A stretch of DNA of 64,000 bases from Plantago major (lineage: Eukaryota; Streptophyta; Magnoliopsida; Lamiales; Plantaginaceae), in the NCBI GenBank assembly GCA_026545765.1, contig CM048839.1, forward strand, positions 62,307,677 through 62,371,676. Reading direction: 5' to 3'. This document shows, one piece after another, positions 59,938 to 64,000 of this stretch. The notes below the pieces were generated by a model. That model was not told the DNA's origin and did not search any database. It was given only the letters and a program-made list of their open reading frames with translations. Both the position numbers and the translations under genes were made by a program. The first letter of the stretch is position 1. Each line of letters opens with the position of its first letter.

Positions 59938-60760
59938 TGTCCTACAAGGAACATGTTAGCACAGCCCTTCATATTTTCTCACACCCATAAACTTCACAAA
60001 TAGTAACAATCATGCCTTATCCTATCACATAAAAATATGTATCCCATAGTGCATGCAATTGTTACCTACTATTGTCTTCCCCAAATCAAACTTCATCTTA
60101 CATTCAACTAAAACGCCTTATCCTACACAATATTCAATCATTCCATAGTGCGTTCCGTAATGTAAATGAATTTGGTTAAACAATCAGTTGAACAAGCATT
60201 ATCATCGATCACATACCATCATATCACATATAGGATGAAACCAAGTATGTCTAAGAGCACCCACAAAGCATATTTGCAAGAATCAAGCAAAAAGAGAATG
60301 AACAAGGTAATGTTACATCAAATCAAGACGAAATAGTAACAAACAAGTTCAATCAATCATAGTGGAACAACAATTAAACACTTAGATATGCAAAATCCTA
60401 AAAACCCCAAATCGAGTAGAAAGTTAGGGTTTGAAGAGAATTACCTTGATTCCTATGCAATTGATGGATGAAAGATGAATTGATGCTTGAAACAAAGAGA
60501 GTACACTTGTAGCTTCGTAAAAGATACCAAGATCAAGTGTTTTGGTAAAGAAACAAGGGATTTGGAAGATTTTGGGGGAAGAAAACTTGAGCACGGTGAG
60601 ATGATAAGAGAGAAAAGTGAAGACAAAACGGGCACCTCGCCGTTCTATATGTCAGGGCTCACCGCGGTCCAGAAAATGCCGAACGAAATTTGGTTTTTCT
60701 GGACCGCGGTGAGCTAAGTTGCTCGCCGCGGTGAGTCCTGCTTTTGAAATTTTTCATTTT
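59938..60760 (-). promoter_or_regulatory. A-d internal leader with GC-rich hairpin and candidate intron
   Basis: Upstream of the env-like ATG, a candidate 503 nt leader intron (59942-60444) has a consensus donor AAG-GTAATTC and acceptor TTCCTTGTAG-GAC, preceded by a TC-rich leader. Further up, GCTCACCGCGGTCCAGAAAA (60657-60676) and its exact inverse complement (60695-60714) form a 20 bp-arm hairpin, and GCTCGCCGCGGTGAG follows at 60721-60735. The same GC-rich element stands upstream of the TATA box in the LTRs, so this may be a second, internal promoter. That role is inferred. Confidence 0.45.
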
Positions 60761-61079
60761 TTTAAAAAAATATTAAAAAGACTATCCTAACTGCAAGTGT
60801 TAAACGTACAAATGAAATGCACCTATATCTATATGCAAAGCAGTAAAGTCGCAAAGTTTTATAGTCGTGTGCTCGACTCTTCCGTTTAGATACACGAGGA
60901 CTCTTCAAGCTCGAATTTCTCGACCATATTCGCTGCCATAGGTTCTCCTCTTGCTCAAACCTGAACCTCCGGGTTGCCTCCCGAGAAGCGCCTTTTCTTA
61001 TAGTCGTTGGCTCGACTGATGTAGACTGCCGTTATCCATTCTCATATGGGAACGAATTTTGAGCAGGCGTCGAGCCTAC
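60761..61079 (-). other. A-d spacer
   Basis: There is no domain. In the minus sense GCGCTTCTCGGGAGGCAACC (about 60974-60993) resembles a sequence that commonly stands near the end of pol in Athila elements. Confidence 0.45.
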
Positions 61080-61829
61080 TTAGAGCTTCCAGTGAATACC
61101 TTCTGCTCCATTGTGTGTTGATCCCACAATACCCATGTAATCCTGCAAACGAGTAAGTCGAGAGTTAATATGTTCAAATTTAAGCACATAACACTCATAA
61201 ACAAGAAACAAAGAAAAAGGGCAGAATGGATCAACAAAACTCCCCTCGGGTAACGACATATGTGCGGCATCAGGGTGATGAGGCACATGGCTCTCTATGG
61301 GCTCAAGTGGCATGGAAATGCTTTCTAAATCTGAGGTATCCATGCCTCCATCATCAAACAAAGAAGAAGTATCTTCAACCGGCGTAGTAATGGAATCTGA
61401 CGTCTCTTCATCCATCACTTCAGACCTCTCTCCTTCCTTTTGCTCGAAATTCGTTATGCGATCCTTCAAGCTCTTCGGCAAAGAGTATGGGAAGTATTTG
61501 CAGTAGAATACTCTAAGCACTTCCTCCCACATCCTCAATGATTCCGGCTCTAACGAATGCAGCCATTCTCTAGCTTGGAATCTAACGGCAAAAGGAAACA
61601 ACCTCCTCTTCATTTGATCCTCACTCAAACCTCTTGGTGGTAACTTCGTTACAGTTTGTTCGAACTGACGAATAAGCCCGAAAGCATCTTCCATCGGCCT
61701 CCCCCAGAAATATGGAAGTGAACACCCCCAATCACCGTCTAAGTCGTACTCCCTAGCCTCAGGCTCAAGGAATATTGGTGGTTTCCTTACCACCGCTTTA
61801 GGTATCAAATACTCTTCGTACCTAGCCAT
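61080..61829 (-). pseudogene. A-d gag
   Basis: Begins MARYEEYLIPKAVVRKPP at 61829, about 215 bp after the primer binding site. The Gag core shows MKRRLFPFAVRFQAREWLH, SLEPESLRMWEEVLRVFYC and KSLKDRITNFEQKEGE, matching the Retrotrans_gag family. No zinc knuckle is seen, and the C-terminal part is acidic. It would form the particle shell. Confidence 0.85.
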
Positions 61830-62044
61830 GTATATATGCAGAAAAAATTTCTCTATACCAACAAAACTAAATGAAATGTTAGTTTCCGTTAGTACTAAAA
61901 AATAATCCACCAGAATAATTTTTTTGGTTTTTTGATTTTTTCGATCGATTCATTTTTTTTTTTTTTTGGTTTTTGAAATACATAAAATAAAAAACAAACG
62001 CAACGAACCACAATTGATCCAACTCTAAAAGAACGTAGGAATCA

Positions 62045-62064
62045 ATTCCCCGGCAGCGGTGCCA
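62045..62064 (-). other. A-d primer binding site
   Basis: In the minus sense TGGCACCGCTGCCGGGGAAT starts six bases after the 5' LTR. It is close to the Athila site TGGCGCCGTTGCCGGGGA, which complements tRNA-Asp. Confidence 0.85.
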
Positions 62065-62070
62065 AATTTC

Positions 62071-63212
62071 TGATGCGCTCAGAAATTACTACTCAATTTA
62101 ATCAAATAGAAAAAGTGATTGTTGTAGACAATGCTCTTAACCACAGGATCATTCTCGCGATGAATTCATTAAGCTAGTTCAAATAGAATAGACTCGTTTT
62201 GCATTCGCTGTAATAAGATAATGAGGGTTGGTGATACTTCTACCCTGGCATAAAATCAAGCAATTACAAACCAAGGTAATGCCTAGGTCATGCAATTCTA
62301 CAGACAAACGAAGAAGATAAATCCTTTCAAGTAGTGCGCTATTACGAGAGGACCAATTAAGGTGACACAAGTCATAAATCACAACACCCTACTATTGCTA
62401 CTTCAACCAAATACGGACTATAAGTACGTATGAACTACAAAAAGCCTGTCACTAGCTATGCATTCATCCGAATATAGCCTAATTAATGATAACGAGAGAA
62501 GCAAGTTCACACCGATACACATATGTTCAGTAAAATCAGAGGTAAAACCCTGTCACGTACAAAATATAAAGGAATCCACCAAACTTTGCACGATTAATAC
62601 CTGGATACGTCTAGGCTACGAGATCGCCTGAAAGGATGCTTCGATTGAAAGAAAGAATAACTAGAAGGTATGAAGATATGAAAATTACACTGATACAAGT
62701 GTCTATTTATAGGACCAAGGAAGTAGAAATTTGAAATCATGGGAAAAAACTGCCAGAAATCGTGTGTTGAATTGGTCCTGGAAGGCCTCACCGCAATGAG
62801 CTTCTCTTTTGGTCTCAGCTCACTGCGGTCTCCTTCTCTGCGAAACATTTCGCACACTGTTCTGGCTTCCTGGATCGCGGTGAGCCTCCGTGTTGCTGGA
62901 GCTCACCGCGGTGAGGTACCCATCCGGAAAAACTCCCATTTTCCCACTTCTTTCTATTTTCACTACCTTTTCTCAACCTCCATGTCACCACCTTCGAGTA
63001 ATGGCCCACTACTTGGCCTTATGTTCTTCTAGAAGCTTTGAAGAGCTTTAATTTGCACAATTGTCCTCCATCTTCTTGCCTTTACCTAAAAACACCTAAA
63101 AAGTACAAAAACACACAAAAAACCCAAACGTGAAAATGAACTAAAAAGGCTAGAAAACATAACAAAAGACGGCTAAGAAAGGCTTAATGAGTCGTTAAAT
63201 ATCGACTCATCA
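62071..63212 (-). repeat. A-d 5' LTR
   Basis: The right copy lies next to the primer binding site. The TATA-like box is at 62703-62712 (minus CTATAAATAG). The palindrome cluster upstream of it is conserved, including CTCACCGCGGTGAG near 62901 and the TGCGAAA-CA-TTTCGCA hairpin near 62838. Confidence 0.93.
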
Positions 63213-63217
63213 ATGCT

Positions 63218-63663
63218 CATCTTGCAACCTTTTCCTCTCCCAACGATACCAACCTTCATGATCCATTGTCAAAGTCTCGTAGTAGGTATGTGGGTACTTC
63301 TCCTTGTTCTTCTTCTCATGATGTTCAATTCTTTCCAAAGGAGCATTGAAGTTACGAGACAAGATTCGGTAATGATCCTCTAGCTTGCGTGTCGCCTCCA
63401 ACTCATGCGATGACCCTTCTTCCATAGTCTTGCTACTTTCACCACGTTCCATCCTTTTCAAAGCTTCGAAGCTCTTGCCTCTTCCAACTCCACCTACAAT
63501 GATTTTCTTTGCAATGCACCTAAGAATGGTGATGAAAACTTTAAAGATTAGTTCACATCTCCCCCGAACCTAATCGAGGCAAGGTGGATAGAAATAGCAT
63601 ACTTTGAGAACCTCAAAAAATCATATAATCGCATAAAATTAAAACATGCATACTAACGGATGA
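63218..63663 (-). pseudogene. A-c coding block, right of the A-d insertion, and its leader
   Basis: A minus-strand frame from 63461 encodes a charged segment with HYRILSRNFNAPLERIEHH and TMDHEGWYRWERKRLQDEH and ends at the ATGCT target duplication. The family is not recognised. The stretch 63480-63663 is non-coding, with an AGGTTCGGGGGAGATG tract near 63560. Confidence 0.5.
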
Positions 63664-63921
63664 TGTTAGGAAATATCTGTTTAATTTTGATCAGTACACC
63701 ATAATGACTTACCTTAGTTCAGAAAGGTATCTAGTACTCTTGGTTCACTTGAACATTGTAAAAGAGGAAGTATACTTAGTATGATTAGTTTAGTAAATCT
63801 TGTATAGGATGTTAGGTCTCTGAATGTAATTTTATATCTTTGAAGAAGACCAAGAAGAAGGCATCCAGCAGAAAGAGCTCAACTATCTGAAGATATGAAG
63901 ACTGCACAAGATTACCGAAGA
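63664..63921 (+). repeat. Copia LTR fragment related to the nested Copia
   Basis: Starts TGTTAGGAAATATCTGTT and follows the start of the LTR of 2031-17359 in plus orientation: TTTTGATCA, then CAGAAAGGT, CTCTTGGTTCACTTGAAC, GATTAGTTTAGTAAATCTTG and AAGAAGACCA. Identity is clearly lower than between the two LTRs of the nested element, so it is a separate, older or distinct family member. It is interrupted at 63922. Confidence 0.9.
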
Positions 63922-64000
63922 CACTACAAGAATAACTGGATTTAGGGACGGATAAAATCCGTCCCTAAGTTAGGGACGAATCGGTGGTGCTAGAGACGGA
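63922..64000 (+). mobile_element. CACTA transposon terminus, runs off the window
   Basis: CACTACAAGAATAAC is the CACTA (En/Spm) terminal inverted repeat. Subterminal copies of TTAGGGACG(G/A)A follow at once. The first two are arranged as a perfect hairpin with 11 bp arms (TAGGGACGGAT and ATCCGTCCCTA, 3 nt loop) at about 63942-63966. The rest of the element lies right of the window. It inserted into the Copia LTR fragment. Confidence 0.88.

Larger units (their letters stand above)
55834..63212 (-). mobile_element. Athila-like Gypsy element A-d, both LTRs and target duplication present
   Basis: The element is 7379 bp. It has LTRs 55834-56988 and 62071-63212 (TGATGAGTCG...CACATCA in the minus sense), a primer binding site of Athila type, a Gag-domain ORF, an env-like ORF, a polypurine tract, and the target duplication ATGCT at 55829-55833 and 63213-63217. 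No reverse transcriptase, RNase H or integrase domain is seen, so it is non-autonomous or decayed. The LTRs differ by about 5% plus one ~45 bp length difference, by eye, giving roughly 2 million years under an assumed 1.3e-8 rate. It lies inside A-c. Confidence 0.93.
53397..63663 (-). mobile_element. Athila-like Gypsy piece A-c, split by insertion of A-d
   Basis: In transcript order it consists of coding material at 63461-63218, the nested element A-d, more coding material (55810-55232), a hairpin plus GGTTTGGGGGAGGG tract (55155-55185), a non-coding tail, a hairpin plus GTTTGGGAT tract (53817-53850), and the partial LTR. A similar tract, AGGTTCGGGGGAGATG, lies upstream at about 63558-63575. 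Its right limit is unclear, and a Copia LTR fragment starts at 63664. The piece is a fossil. Confidence 0.72.

Noticed and set aside
1-64000. tRNA, rRNA or organelle-derived genes
   Set aside because: I found no tRNA-like cloverleaf or rRNA segment. The tRNA-related strings seen are primer binding sites of retroelements.

Overview
The window is nuclear DNA of a flowering plant, most probably a eudicot. It holds one intact, intron-rich host gene, the cleavage stimulation factor subunit CstF77 (minus strand, 33205-44494, 23 coding exons). Two retrotransposon-dominated regions flank it. The organism call rests on the plant-type CstF77 protein, the plant-specific retroelement lineages (Tat and Athila Gypsy, SIRE-type Copia), and a Stowaway MITE. 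The species cannot be named from the sequence.

Region 1 (1-30723) is one large Tat-lineage Ty3/Gypsy element on the plus strand whose 5' LTR runs off the left edge. Two other elements sit inside it. A solo LTR (211-1595, target duplication CTAAG) lies in its leader. A complete-ended 15.3 kb SIRE/Maximus-type Copia element (2031-17359, minus strand, target duplication GTGAA) splits its gag region. The Gypsy element has dual RNase H domains, an antisense ORF of the 'putative gypsy type transposon' family, and a long 3' region with three tandem-repeat systems. LTR differences (about 6% for the Gypsy, about 3% for the Copia, counted by eye) agree with the nesting order.

Region 2 (30724-48504) is the host-gene neighbourhood. 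A Stowaway MITE lies downstream of CstF77, a 5'-truncated LINE sits in intron 16, and a LINE-like 3' tail lies about 280 bp upstream of the start codon. Further upstream is a 1.6 kb non-autonomous DNA transposon with subterminal repeats (45689-47303). The CstF77 exons join at GT-AG borders into a 757-codon frame (756 residues plus stop).

Region 3 (48505-63663) is a graveyard of four Athila-like Gypsy pieces in both orientations: A-a and A-b on plus, A-c and A-d on minus. A-d (55834-63212) has both LTRs, a primer binding site, a polypurine tract and a target duplication ATGCT, but no recognisable reverse transcriptase or integrase. It is nested in A-c. All four share unusual non-coding modules: a hairpin with a GGTTTGGGG tract, a GAGGGTTGATGG / CGCACAAAAGTGCG tail module, and GC-rich palindromes around CCGCGG in the LTRs.

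The right edge (63664-64000) is a Copia LTR fragment related to the nested Copia, interrupted by the terminus of a CACTA transposon that starts with CACTACAAG.

The most unusual signal is a short motif, CTTTCTGAG and its complement. It recurs more than 20 times across the LTRs and the coding and non-coding parts of the Copia element, where chance predicts about one.
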